A stretch of 64,000 nucleotides of DNA. Source: Gordionus sp. m RMFG-2023. Lineage: Eukaryota > Nematomorpha > Gordioida > Chordodea > Parachordodidae. The translations under genes were made by a program, and so were the position numbers. Of the stretch, positions 1 to 10,963 are shown piece after piece. The stretch covers positions 47,882,569 to 47,946,568 of the forward strand of contig NC_088776.1 of assembly GCF_954871325.1 (NCBI RefSeq), in the 5' to 3' direction. How positions within the stretch are numbered: position 1 is the first letter of the stretch; every line of letters starts with the position of its first letter. The notes below the pieces were generated by a model, which saw nothing but the letters and a program-made list of their open reading frames with translations, did no database searches and was not told where the DNA came from.

Positions 1-593
1 ATAATACAAAAATGAAGATTTTTCCATGGATAACGCCAGCAATGCAGTATTTGGTCATTCGGTCGGTTTTCGGGTCAAATCACGATTATTTTCTCTAATA
101 ATTTATTGGAATTATGTTTAATACGTATCTCTATAGATACATAGAATAAAAATCAACATTTTTCAATTTATCTTAGTAGCAAATATGATCAGTCAAATAT
201 CTAATAAGTGGTCGGTTTTGAACTCGCAATCGGTCAAATCAAATTATTTTCAATATACGTTCTAGCATAATGCATAACACGCAAATATACACGTATAAAG
301 CGAAAATGAAGAGCTTTCTGACGAATTAACGCCAGCTATATTTACTTTAAAGAATGTGCAATATTTTGCTATCCTAAGACCTACTCATTAAGCATCAAAG
401 AAACCTAAAAAATAGTTTTAATTTATAGGTATTTCACATGTATATATAGGCCCAAATATGGAAAAAGTGCTGGCCAATCATCATTCCGGTTTCCTAAAAT
501 GATACATATTCGAGTGTATAACACCCTCTTACGGATATATATTTGTTAATTTTTAAGGTTGCATTAAATGTCCATTTGTTGTAATAAGCTATT
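1..593. repeat. Fragment of a Mutator-like element inverted repeat
   Basis: This stretch is a diverged copy of the inner inverted-repeat arm of the Mutator-like element at 48843-58170. It shares long runs with 52400-53160, including segments about a GTCGGTTTTGA motif, ATACACGTATAAA, AACGCCAGCAA, ATCATCATTCCGG and CCCTCTTACGGATAT, and it appears in inverted orientation at 49330-50190. No transposase lies in it. It probably sits in an intron of BRF1 downstream of exon 2, as an isolated TIR fragment or the edge of an element continuing left of the window. Confidence 0.75.
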
Positions 594-597
594 TCAT

Positions 598-1327
598 AGT
601 AGAATTAAAGGACAATGATATCAATTGAGAAATCATTTAGTAAATTAAAAATTATAAAAATAGGCTGAGAGCTAATAATGACCAAGAAAAATTAGAAGCG
701 TTTTAAATGTCAGTTGAATGAGAATTATTAGCATAGATTTAACTAGAAGATATTCCTGTATATTTGTGCAAAGGTTCAAAGTTAATGGAGAATTAACGTA
801 AAAATTATATATTTTCTTTAAATTCTTTTATTAAAATCTTATTAATATTATTTACAATATGATCGGTGCCAGATTTTATAAAAGTGCAGCAATTTTATTC
901 TCTGTAATAATGTATAACTGCAATAATTTTATATTTATAATAAATAGATTTAATATATTGAGTATGTATTTGTATTTTTTTTATATTTAACATCATGGTA
1001 ATCTAATATAAAATATATATGAATATTATTTTATATAGGTAATGAATATGATTTTGGATGTGCATTTTTTAAAAATAAAATATATGATTATCGTATAATA
1101 CTATTCTTTTTTTACTAAAAATGTAAATCGTTTGAACTTATTTTCAAAAAACAAGAAGTAATAAAAATTATGTTAATCAAAGAAGCCATTTAAGGGAACC
1201 CGGTCAAAGACCAGACAAAGTGGAATGAAGGCCCGCAAAATGGAAGTACAGGGGCAAAGTCCCCATATAAATGAGGCCACTATAAAAAATGCTCATGAGG
1301 CCATAGGGTTGCCAGTACACCCCTGTC
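598..1327 (+). mobile_element. Decayed hAT element, 3' portion
   Basis: 616-800 matches 28440-28620, the C-terminal dimerisation part of a hAT transposase (SKLKIIKNRLR-type motif), but is broken by stops and indels. 860-1327 matches 37020-37817, the 3' non-coding end of the same family, including a GC-richer stretch of self-complementary GGCC-rich motifs. It ends in a CCCCTG terminus that mirrors the hAT terminal repeat start CAGGGG. The copy is inert. It lies in what is probably an intron of the minus-strand BRF1 gene. Confidence 0.65.
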
Positions 1328-1983
1328 GCATTGTCCTCTAGTATTAAAGGGAAAATATGGTAGGAGAAAAAGGGAGGATTATTATTATTAATAAATTGAA
1401 CCTATACCATAATTTTATATGACACTAAACCTTGTCCAATATTATTTGCAGTTCAAATCCATCCGTAACCACTAAAAAAAGAAGTTCTACACATCTGTTA
1501 TAAACAAATCATAGCCAATTTTAATTTGGCGTGATAATAAAAAATATAGAATATATTTCTTTAAAATTTTTCAACAAAATTCAAGGAAATTTATAGACTT
1601 TTAAATTTAATAATTATATTGTCAATTAATTATTAAATTGTTTTAAAATTCTTTCAAAGATTGCTTCTTAAATTCCTAAACTTATTATAGTAATTTTAAT
1701 AAAAATAAATAATATTTACTTGTTCCACAATTATATTGGTTTAAAGTAAAATACATTTTAAAAAACATAGCTTTCATGTAGATGCTTTGTCAATGTATAA
1801 AGTATCAACCAGTTCAATTATAATTAGTGAAAAACTTATATCCAAAAGTAAAATAAATACCGTAATTTAAGAAATTATAAATACAAGTAAAAAATTTTGA
1901 AAACAAGATAAATTTATCTCACAGTCACAGCTGAATAATAAAATTACTAATATTGAAATTGCTATATTCATAATAAAATATAC

Positions 1984-2232
1984 CATCTTCATTAATAAAA
2001 GTCCCTATTGCTGAAATCCCGCCATGATTATCTTCTTGAAAGCCTATTTCTGATACAATGAGAGTATCTTCAACAACAGATCCACAATTAATACATACCG
2101 AATCACCTCTACAATAGCATATTTATTAGAATTCAGTAATTACACTTACCGTGATGGTTCTGTGTCAATATCTGCAGATCCGCAATTAGGACAAGTCAGT
2201 GAAGATCTTTTAGAAGATTTAATTTCTGACAT
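1984..2232 (-). CDS. BRF1: BRF1, TFIIIB subunit, first two exons (partial)
   Basis: BRF1 is the TFIIB-related subunit of TFIIIB; it recruits RNA polymerase III to tRNA and 5S genes in the nucleus. Read on the minus strand, ATG is at 2232, exon 1 is 2232-2150, then a 41-bp intron (GTAAGT...TTGTAG, 2149-2109), then exon 2 is 2108-1984 followed by a GT donor. The joined exons give a zinc ribbon with CPNC, about 15 residues, then CINC, followed by GSVVEDTLIVSEIGF and GISAIGTFINEDG. Both blocks match the known BRF1 N-terminus (zinc ribbon, then EDNIIVSEVQF-like and SAVGQF-like segments). The start is the first ATG in frame, 12 codons before the first zinc ligand. The cyclin-fold and C-terminal exons are not found between 1984 and 1, so they must lie left of the window or the gene is cut. 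Repeats at 1-1327 would then be intronic. Transcribed away from TSEN2. Confidence 0.85.
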
Positions 2233-3839
2233 TATATTGTTGCAAAAAAAAATTTGAGTATAAAAATAGATTAAATGATTTAATAGAAAATAATAACATG
2301 TGTATTTTACGTGACAATATGACATTTATAAATGATTATTTAAATACAATTAAAAAATAAATAAAATAAATTTACGTTTATTATAATAAAGCCTATTATA
2401 TTAGAAAAAAAATGTTATTTAATGATTATAATATGATACTGCTGACATATCATCTAAATAAGAGAGTAAACAACACCCCCTCCCCTTGTATTAATAAAAT
2501 ACAGATTATACATTATTTTGAAGAAATAGAAAAAGTTTTATGAATTATGAATTGCAAAGTATTTTATATCAAATAGAAGCTTGCAGGCGAGTAGCTAGGT
2601 GGCCACCACCGTAACAAATTTTTGAAAAATTATAAAAGTGTTAAGGCGAGTAGCTAACAATTGGGGGATAAATCCACCCCCCTCTACCCCCCACCTTAGC
2701 AACAATTATAGAAAATATATAAAAGGGATTTATGAATTGTTAATTGCAAAGTATTCCATTTCATATAGGTTCTATTCTATTTAAATATTAGTAAAAAGTT
2801 AAATTAATTAAATTATTTTTTTCTTATATATTGATATTTTATTTCACGAAAATTTAAATTTTATTTTCTTATATTTTTTCAAACATTGATGGATATAAGA
2901 AAATTTTCCCAACTAAAAATTTTTTAAATTAATTTATGATAAAATTTCTAGAGTGTATGAAATGTTCAGATATCCAAATATGCATAATTTGCTCTGGATA
3001 TATTTTTACACTGAAAAATCAAGGTTATATATGTCAGGTCTATCTTCTGGTATTAAAGAAAATCATTTATATTAATTAATTATTAAAAAATATTAGACCG
3101 TTGATTATATATTTAAATATTCTTTCTATATTATTTACATTTAAATATTACTTTATATATACTTAAATATTATTCTTATATTAGTAGTTAACTATTGCAT
3201 AAATTATCATTTAAATTTTTTATAAATTTATTCCCGATCCGTGATATATAGCGCATATGCCCTCTAACGTTGAATAAACAACAGAGCTACGCTAGGTTTT
3301 CCTCATTTCCATCTAATTGGAACATAAGTTTATTGGGGTGTAAAGTTAAAAAATATGAGGAGCCCTCTACACGTTTTTGGGCAAGCCACGTACTTTAACG
3401 CGCAGACATCCATAGGTTGTAAGAAAAGAGCGGGGCAGAAAAAGAGCCTATGCCCAAGAACTGCAGTATAAGTTAATTACTTTAAAGGTGGGTGGTGGCT
3501 GATTTTAAGTTTAAATTCTTTAGTGTAAGTCTTTATGTGCTATCAATATTGAGATTTAAGGTTCATAGAATCTGAAATAAAGATGATTAAATAAAAAAAA
3601 TTTGCCTTGTCAGTATGATATAGTATTATTTTATGTTGATGATTTATCCATACAATACAGTATTACCCAACAAAATCTTCCAAAAATTAATTATTTTTTG
3701 GAAAGGAAGGAAAGGGAAGGAAGGAAAGGGAAGGAAGGAAAGAAGGGAAGGAAGGAAAGTTTAAAATTCAAGAAATAAAATGTCTATCCACCATCTTTGC
3801 TGTTTTTGTCGCAAATAAGATTTAACACATGATAACATT
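2233..3839. promoter_or_regulatory. Shared intergenic region between divergent BRF1 and TSEN2
   Basis: These 1.6 kb separate the start codons of two divergently transcribed genes, so they should contain both promoters. I see no convincing core promoter motif. 2515-2760 holds two diverged copies of a TATGAATTGCAAAGTATT-containing repeat and two GGCGAGTAGCTA motifs with C-rich tracts. 3230-3480 is a GC-richer island of unknown origin without a sustained reading frame. A purine microsatellite lies at about 3700-3760. Confidence 0.45.
3700..3760 (+). repeat. GGAAG/GGAAAG purine microsatellite
   Basis: Imperfect tandem GGAAGGAAAG units form a pure purine tract about 60 bp long, starting about 80 bp upstream of the proposed TSEN2 start codon. 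Confidence 0.9.
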
Positions 3840-6800
3840 ATGTTTAATTTATATACAATTACAAAGCCCAATGTTGAAGCATCTCACACAGCTTATATAA
3901 TAGGAAATCTTATAATTATATTTGATTCATTATCTATAAATAATCTTCATAAATGTGTATGATATCTTATTATATATTTAACACCTATTATTAAGAGTGA
4001 AAATTATGGAGTACTTCAACCTATTACACTATTGGAATCTATAATAGTATAAATATCTTTTATAAAGTGAGAAATGTTTCTTATTTTAAGGACAAAAATA
4101 TTGCTGAAGATCACCTTTTATTATTAACTAAAGAAGAAACATTATATCTATTATGCCAAAATTATCTTAATTTAATATATGATTCAAAATACCAGCTTAC
4201 TCTTCCATATATGATAAGTAGCAACTCAATATATGATAGTATATATTCAAAAATGCAAAAATATAATAAACATAAATTGTACAAAAAACTGACATTTGGA
4301 GAAGCTTATGACTTATTTTCAGAATTTGATGACTCATTTATAGTTAAATATATTGTTTATTGTTATTTTAAAAGGCCAATTACACATATTTTTTCTTCTA
4401 ATAAAATGAAAAAGAGTTGGGTTGTGAAACCTGGGATGAAATATGGTTCTGATTTTGGTAATTAATTCATCTTATACTTATGAATATATAGATATTTTAG
4501 CATTCCCCTTTTTATTTGTATCTACACATTGAGAAAGGTTGATTTTTTTTGGTGTGGGGGGGGGGGGTCTTCTACCTCAAACCCTGTTATGTCTGGATAT
4601 TATAAAAAATATTATATATATTTTTCTATGGTTATTTTTATATTATCTCCATTAAAATTACCTGACAATTGGAATTACTAAATCTAAAATTGACATTGTT
4701 TTATGCTTTTCTGACTTTAATCAATATGGTAGTCAGCATAAATGAAATAAATATTATTAAAAATGGGCCCCTCACAATTAAAAATATTCTGAAAATTTTG
4801 TCAATGTTTAGTGTTCAATTATGATTTAATCCATTTGGTAGACAGTAGAAAGAAAAAAAATTGGCATTATGCTAGAATGAAAGTTATAAAAAAACATATC
4901 TTGCATGCATTAATATTTAGTGCATGACAAGTACTATTCATCAGTCAAATGTGAGAACCAAAAAATGAAAACGATGACATCACACTTTAAGAAATAAATA
5001 ATTGTCAAAATAGCATCTGGCTAAAATGTGGATGTTATAGCTCTCTTGCTTATGGCAATATTTATGAATTCTTTAATTAAATTTACCATTAATCAAAAAT
5101 TGTGATCGAATTACAAAGCATACAAGCTATGATATCACATCATAATTTAAAGCCATCCAAAGATATGGTAGCTTCATCTCTGATATTTTTAGCAATAATT
5201 AGTATGTATTTCATATTCTCTAGTGCTACAACCTGTTTGTTAGATAGATTAAACAAAAACATCATTAACAAAATAAAAATAAATTGTCAAGATTATCACA
5301 TTAGAAGGAAAATTATTGAAGCAATGACAATATATAAGGCATGATTAGTACCTACTTAATTCATCAATCAGTTTTTCTAATCAGTAATAAAAATACCATT
5401 TATAGGTAAATTAAGAAATACACAGCACATATTTGTCCGAGTTTTAAATATCCAATTTATAATTCAAAAATTAATTATGTCTAAATTCATTAAAGTTTTT
5501 CCTTAATTCAAAATATTTTTGAATCTTATGATTCTATAATCTTTATAGATGTTGCTTGATCTTTTCATTGTATTTAATAGATACCTCACAATATAAATTA
5601 TATTATTAAATTTATAATTAATTGTTTTTTTAAAAAAACTAAAAAATTATTGTCTATGCCACTATATCTATATAATAATATTTTAACAATCTTATTTTAT
5701 ATACAACTTGAGATAATATTAGTATCAGCCAATGCTTTCAATTTTAACTCATATCTGTGGCCATATCTTCTGGGCAAGGCAATAGTGGGTAAGTGCATTT
5801 TTTTAAAAAAATTCTTCCAAAGTTAAGGCCATGTTTATGTATCTTGCTACTCGTTAAATATTTTAAAAGAAGAAAGAAAGATATCTTATGGGATGTATCA
5901 CTCCTTAGTATAGTTGGGTAATTACTAGTGCTGTAAACATTTCTAAAAAAATCGAACGCGTTCAACGTTCATTGACAAAAATCGAACGCGTTCACGTTCA
6001 AGTTCACTTTCAAAAAATAAGGAACACGTTCATGAATCGTTCAAAATTATGATAAATTTTCTAATATAAATAATGTCTTATATTTATTAACACAATATTA
6101 GCCATGTTAAAAAATAATATAGTTTTTTAATAAATAACAATATTTTTCATCTGATAGAAGGAATGCTTGGCAGTTAATACGGCATTAGCTATACTAAAAA
6201 CGCGCTCAAGGGTAGATGAGGTGATTACGGTATTATACTTAATTAATAACTCTTTTAACGTGGGGAATTTATTAAAAACATTTATTGTTTTGTTATTTGC
6301 TTCAAAGAATTGAGATAAGTTATCCTCCTCCAATCCATTCTTTACTTCCTCGACAATAAAAAAGTATCTCGAAATTAACAGTTCTTGCATTATCATTTCT
6401 AGGGTTTTTAAAGCATTTTTTTCAATAACGCTATAAGTTTATTTTTAATAGGTTCGTTCTGTGGAAGTTTTATCCATGGCCATTGAAGCTTGATTACTGG
6501 ATGTATAATTGCAGAAAGAACATATTGATCTTCATATATATGTTCAAATCTTAAAAAAATAAAATATATGTAATTAATTGAGAGTGACAGGTTTAATACC
6601 TTTTATTAATCCCATTTAATACGGCGTCTATCTATGGTTCATATTTGAGGCCACTAATTTTTTTTAATTTTAAAATAACTATCGTTATTGTTGGGGTCAA
6701 ATATCCCAAATGCATTTTTTCTTCAAATTTAATGATTTAATATTACAATCAAATGTCGTTTTAAATTGGAACCTGGAGATTTTGACAATATAATACTTTT

Positions 6801-9177
6801 TGGGCACATTTTACACTTGGTGGCATTGAATTAGTTCCTTCAATATAGGATGTTACTGTAAAACATTTATCATATTTGGCCATGGTAATGATAATTCATC
6901 TGATTTTAGCTTTTAAGAATCAGATGATGGGGATTAAATAATAATATCCATGCTTATGCTAATCTATTAAATTAAAATACAAACAATAATTTCAAATTAA
7001 TAAACTATGTGTTAAAAAAATTGAAATGTAAAGGAAATACGCAGCCGATTAAAAAATATAAATAATACTTTTTTAAAAAAAATTCGGAAATATTAAATTT
7101 TTCAAATAAATAAAAAGAAAAAGTATTTTTAAAATTGAACAAATGTTAAATTCTAACGCGTTCGTCATAAAAAAGGACGCGTTCACGTTCAAAGTTCGTC
7201 AAAAATAAAAGGAACGCCGTTCAACATTTTTTTCAAAAAACGAACTTCGTCGCGTTCGTTTACAACACATTACTATATTTTTAGCCGTTTAAACAAATTT
7301 TTAGCTGGCTAAACTTAGTTTTTGCCCGAAACTATCATTTTGGCCTATGGTTTTTTCTTAAAAATATGGCATACTCAAATGTGAAAAACTAATATAATTA
7401 AAACGCTTGAATGTTGACGTATTTTCTCCGGCAGACCTGTAGATTGAGCCGAATTAGCCGACATTTAACTATCGCCAAACTATTTTCAATAGTAATTTGA
7501 TATATAAGTTATATCTTCTTTTTGTTGCAAATAATACAACAAAAATATAATAGCGCATTTTTTTGCAGTGTTGTTAAAATAGCACACCCTGTTTTAGTAT
7601 CGATAGTTAATAGCACGCTCCTTTTTTTGCCAAAAAGTCAGTGCTAGAGCGCTAATTTTTTTTTTTTGAAAGAAGTGAAAAAATATAATGAATAAAAAAA
7701 CGAAAATTAGTATTAATAGTTAATTATAATTTTCGAAATTTGTATTATAAAATCCAACCAACTGTCTAATAGGAAATACCTTAAATGCCTTTGAGCAAAA
7801 GAATCCTGAAATTTTTTTTTAAAGTAGGAAGATTTTTGATCAAATTTTACTTAAAAATTGCAATCTTTTTTAGTAAATATTTTTTTATGCCTATAAAAAA
7901 AGATAAAATCACAACTCATTTTTGAAAAGAATCTTCAAACATTTTTAATTATTTTCTAAAAAAAACATTTTTGATTTTATATTAAAAATATTTATAAAAT
8001 TAAATGCTTCATTTTATCTCTGCAAGGGCTAGTGCTGACTATAGTAAGGCAAAACTTTTTCGGTTATTGCCCTCTAGACAGGAATGATAATATAGAAATT
8101 ATTTTATTATTAAAACGTAAAAAAATAATATTACCATAAATAATTATTTTAATTACAGTAATTTTAGCTACATTTTTTATATAAATTCTTTTATAATCAA
8201 AAACTATTAAAACATATAAAAAGTATGTTGCTAATAGCTCGCTATTATTAATTTTTCAAAAGAAGCGAAAGCGCGCTAATTATAAGTAAGGTAGGTTTAA
8301 CAACACTGATTTATTTCCTTTTTTAAAAATAATTCAATACATTTTAAACATTACAAATGAATTAAATTTGATTCCTTTTATTCATTTATTAATAATTATT
8401 AGAAAATTTAAAAAAATGTATACAAGCATGGAACCCTGAGAAGGGTATCAAATTTTGAGAAACCAAAATGAGTCCTAATTATGATTTAATTAATATGTTA
8501 TCTTTATCTTCCCAGCATTCTTCAGTTTTCTCCCTAAAAAAATCTTACGTTATTTATTTTTAAATAGTAATTCTCTTCATTCTTTTTTTTGTCTGGTAGT
8601 TTTATACGAGGACGGAGGGCCAGAATTTTATCACGCTCGTTATTCCGTTTTAGTCAAGCACCATAAAATACCGAAATTTGTGAACTCCAAAGAATATAAT
8701 TTCCACGATAAGTGTCTAGATCCATTCCGATTCCTATCCTTGAAATCCTTAGGTGCTCGCATAAGGGTAACGATTTCCGCCGGAAAAAGTTTCATTCTAG
8801 CTTTAGTCATTGAATACGTTGACGCGGTTTCCCTCAAGAAATCATTTTCCACTTCCCATCTCGATTACCTATCCAAATTTTACGGAAAAGACGCGGATGA
8901 TTGCCATATCGTCTGTACTGGCCAGGAAATGTTCGACCGAAATGCGAGCATGTCTGATAACATGTTAGACCCTTTCCATCGAAATAAATATCGTGACGAT
9001 AGTCGCTTCATAAATTCCCGAAATTTGAATGAAGACCAAGCCGACGCGTTGATACGAAAAATCTCGGACCTCAATTTTGCCATCGATAACCATCATTCTC
9101 TATTTCGCATACCTAAGTACAAAGTTATTCCTTTAATCGTCGATAGATGGGATCCAAAGGCGCATGTTAATACATGA
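3840..9177 (+). CDS. TSEN2: TSEN2, tRNA-splicing endonuclease catalytic subunit (3 exons)
   Basis: TSEN2/Sen2 is the nuclear endonuclease subunit that cuts the 5' splice site of pre-tRNAs. Exons: 3840-3956 (phase 0 end), 4091-4457 (phase 1 end), 8600-9177; all junctions are GT-AG and in frame, giving about 353 residues, close to yeast Sen2 and shorter than human TSEN2, whose variable middle is missing here. Exon 2 contains LTKEETLYLL, a VKYIVYCYF segment and WVVKPGMKYGSDF. Across the exon 2-3 junction the protein reads VLYEDGGPEFYHARYSVLV, which matches the family core LLYRKGPPFYHASYSV. It holds the expected catalytic Tyr (in LYEDGG) and His (in YHARYS); the Lys is in SAGKSFILALV. The end, KYKVIPLIVDRW, matches the KVQEVILSRW-type terminus. 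Exon 1 (A-I-GNLIIIFDSLSINNL) fits the N-terminal strand region but is the least certain exon. Intron 2 is 4.1 kb and holds transposons. Confidence 0.88.
4458..5920 (+). other. TSEN2 intron 2, first part
   Basis: Intron sequence with no supported gene. 4553-4567 is a poly-G tract inside a diverged dispersed repeat that recurs around 41100-41600 (poly-G, then a shared stretch resembling TCTAAAATTTGCCAAT). An open frame at 5102-5344 has no recognisable domain, begins at GTG and is not flanked by convincing splice sites, so it is not called as an exon. Confidence 0.5.
5928..7268 (-). mobile_element. Broken hAT transposon in TSEN2 intron 2
   Basis: 1.34-kb element with imperfect terminal repeats (left GTGCTGTAAAC, right reading inward GTGTTGTAAAC), flanked by ATTACTA on both sides (5921-5927 and 7269-7275), a 7-bp target duplication in the range expected for hAT. 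Both subterminal regions are full of GAACGCGTTC / ACGTTC motifs, likely transposase binding repeats. The minus strand at 6396-6127 encodes only the end of a hAT transposase: FPTLKELLIKYNTVITSS, then an ERVFSIAN motif, i.e. the C-terminal dimerisation domain (normally ERLFS...). The catalytic part is absent, so this is an internally deleted, non-autonomous copy. It is inserted in TSEN2 intron 2 and is antisense to the gene. Confidence 0.8.
7567..8309. mobile_element. hAT-type non-autonomous element (MITE)
   Basis: About 740 bp bounded by inverted CAGTGTTGTTAAA ends (left at about 7566, right complement ending 8309). The flanks ATTTTTTT and ATTTATTT match in 7 of 8 bases, but one extra G sits between the left flank and the terminal repeat. 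Subterminal GCGCGCTAAT-like and TAGCACGC motifs occur near both ends. No coding sequence. Second hAT-type insertion in TSEN2 intron 2, 290 bp before the last exon. Confidence 0.65.
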
Positions 9178-9466
9178 CGTTGGGAAAATTATTACATTAT
9201 ACTATGTTTTAGTCGCGATTAGTATTTTATTATATATTTTGTAATATTGAAGTTTTTGAATTGCGTAATTAATAAATTATTTTACATCATGTACATTGTT
9301 ATAGTTTTAAACTTAAGATATTGACGTGAAGAATTTTTTTATATAACTACTTTTTAAAAAAATAATGCTTTTATATTAATGATTTAAAGTTTTTTTTATT
9401 AATTGGGTGGTGTTAAATCTTAATTTATGCCATAATAATTTATAATAATTACACGTTGTTTAACAG
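9178..9466. other. Short spacer between TSEN2 and LRR gene
   Basis: AT-rich, no gene seen. It should hold the TSEN2 3' UTR; several AATAAA-like stretches are present (for example AATTAATAAATTATT at about 9266), which are not diagnostic in DNA this AT-rich. The 5' exon of the downstream LRR gene, if it has one, was not recognised here. Confidence 0.4.
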
Positions 9467-10963
9467 ACGGAATTCGTAATATTGTACTTTATAGCGTGGA
9501 TAGCTTCATGCTACTCCAATAATTCTAGCAACCATGGAAACATTTCAACTCCTAAACATATCCGTAGAAGGCAATTATATTCGATGATTCAAGCTTTGGA
9601 TCTTAATACTACCGCTATAAATTTATCCTTTTTGACACGCGATGTAAAAGTAATTAGTGGGTACTTGGCAGAAATACATTGCTGTAAGGGTTTCTATTAT
9701 ATCCTTGGAAGGGGATCTAGAAATTGTTTCTGTGTTCATTGTTATTGGGACTTTTTTGAAGAAATTTACAAGTTGCATGTCAAATGTTATTTTTTGCCAT
9801 CGGGTATTTTATATTCCATACAAAAAATATTTATTGATTTAGTTCACGTAGATACTCTTTTGTTCTCTTTTAGTGACAATATTATTATAACTGCGTTAGA
9901 GATGGTGCCTATTACATTGAATCTTTACAAAACAATTATAAACCAACCAGATAATGATTACAAAAGATTTCTTAATGCTTCTAACATATCTCCGCAAACT
10001 AATTACGCCATTATCCCTCCTATATTTTTATATCCCTACCCATGGATTCAAGATTTATATCTAAATAATTGCAGAGTGAAAGAATTTCACGAAGGTGCAT
10101 TGCGCATTTGCTATTATTTGGCGTTTCTGGATTTGAGTAATAATTTAATTAATTCTTTAGATAGTTTAACATTCGTTAATTGCTTTTTTCTCGAAATTGT
10201 CTTGTTACATGGAAATTTAATCCAGACCATTGAATCGTTTTTAGTTCTATACTTTTTGAGAATTGAAGAGATATATGTAACCTTGTACGATAATCCTTTT
10301 AAGTGTGACTGCTATTTTACCCAATACCTTTGTGACTTTAATGAATATTTTTATAAAAGTTCACGACTCAGCACATTAACTATCCATCGCTCCAAACAAT
10401 TATACCATAACCTTTCTTTCCCCCTATTTACCTCCTGTTCGAATGAAAGAAAAAAATGTCGCAGCATAAATTCGCTGACACGTGACTGGAATTCCACATG
10501 TGTCCCCGAATTAAGGGCGCAATACACGATTCCGGGATCATGCTGGAACATGTATTTTTATCAATATTCTATCCCTCAAATACCTGAAATACTTATTAAG
10601 CAATATAAACTTCAAAAATATGCAACCTTATTTCTCAAATCTTTAGATGATTATGAAAAAAAATTGGAATTTTCCCGAGATAGAAATATATGTAAATACC
10701 GTGATAAATCTACGTATGACTTCCGGATAACCTTTTATGAGGAAGATTATACCGATATGAATAATTTTAAAGAAAAATTAGGTCAACGACATAACTTGCT
10801 CTTTCAAACCATAACAAAATTTGTGAAAAAAAGATCCCAGTATTTTTGGCGTAATTGGTTAATATTTATAATACCAGTTGTCTTAGGCTTAGGTACTCCA
10901 TTGGTGTTTTTGATTATATTATTTAGAATATATCGATATATAACAATATTTAAACTCAGTTAA
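9467..10963 (+). CDS. LRR single-pass membrane protein (long exon, 5' end unresolved)
   Basis: A 1.5-kb open frame in DNA this AT-rich is strong evidence for a real exon. No ATG begins it: the frame opens after a good acceptor (TTGTTTAACAG, ending 9466), so an upstream start exon is likely. The first residues (EFVILYFIAWIASC) are hydrophobic and could be a signal peptide. Counting from 9482, residues about 186-270 contain LRRs (WIQDLYLNNCRVKEFHEGAL, LAFLDLSNNLI, LEIVLLHGNLI), then the cysteine cap NPFKCDCYFTQYLCDF at about 270. A second Cys-containing extracellular region follows, then one transmembrane helix at about 458-485 (WLIFIIPVVLGLGTPLVFLI) and a very short cytoplasmic tail with no TIR domain. 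The architecture suggests an adhesion or receptor-like LRR protein rather than a signalling Toll. Specific function unknown. TSEN2 ends 290 bp upstream on the same strand. Confidence 0.7.
   Translation, partial: TEFVILYFIAWIASCYSNNSSNHGNISTPKHIRRRQLYSMIQALDLNTTAINLSFLTRDVKVISGYLAEIHCCKGFYYILGRGSRNCFCVHCYWDFFEEIYKLHVKCYFLPSGILYSIQKIFIDLVHVDTLLFSFSDNIIITALEMVPITLNLYKTIINQPDNDYKRFLNASNISPQTNYAIIPPIFLYPYPWIQDLYLNNCRVKEFHEGALRICYYLAFLDLSNNLINSLDSLTFVNCFFLEIVLLHGNLIQTIESFLVLYFLRIEEIYVTLYDNPFKCDCYFTQYLCDFNEYFYKSSRLSTLTIHRSKQLYHNLSFPLFTSCSNERKKCRSINSLTRDWNSTCVPELRAQYTIPGSCWNMYFYQYSIPQIPEILIKQYKLQKYATLFLKSLDDYEKKLEFSRDRNICKYRDKSTYDFRITFYEEDYTDMNNFKEKLGQRHNLLFQTITKFVKKRSQYFWRNWLIFIIPVVLGLGTPLVFLIILFRIYRYITIFKLS

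Noticed and set aside
5102-5344. 80-residue open frame in TSEN2 intron 2
   Set aside because: Begins at GTG, has no recognisable domain and lacks convincing splice signals; the TSEN2 reading does not need it.
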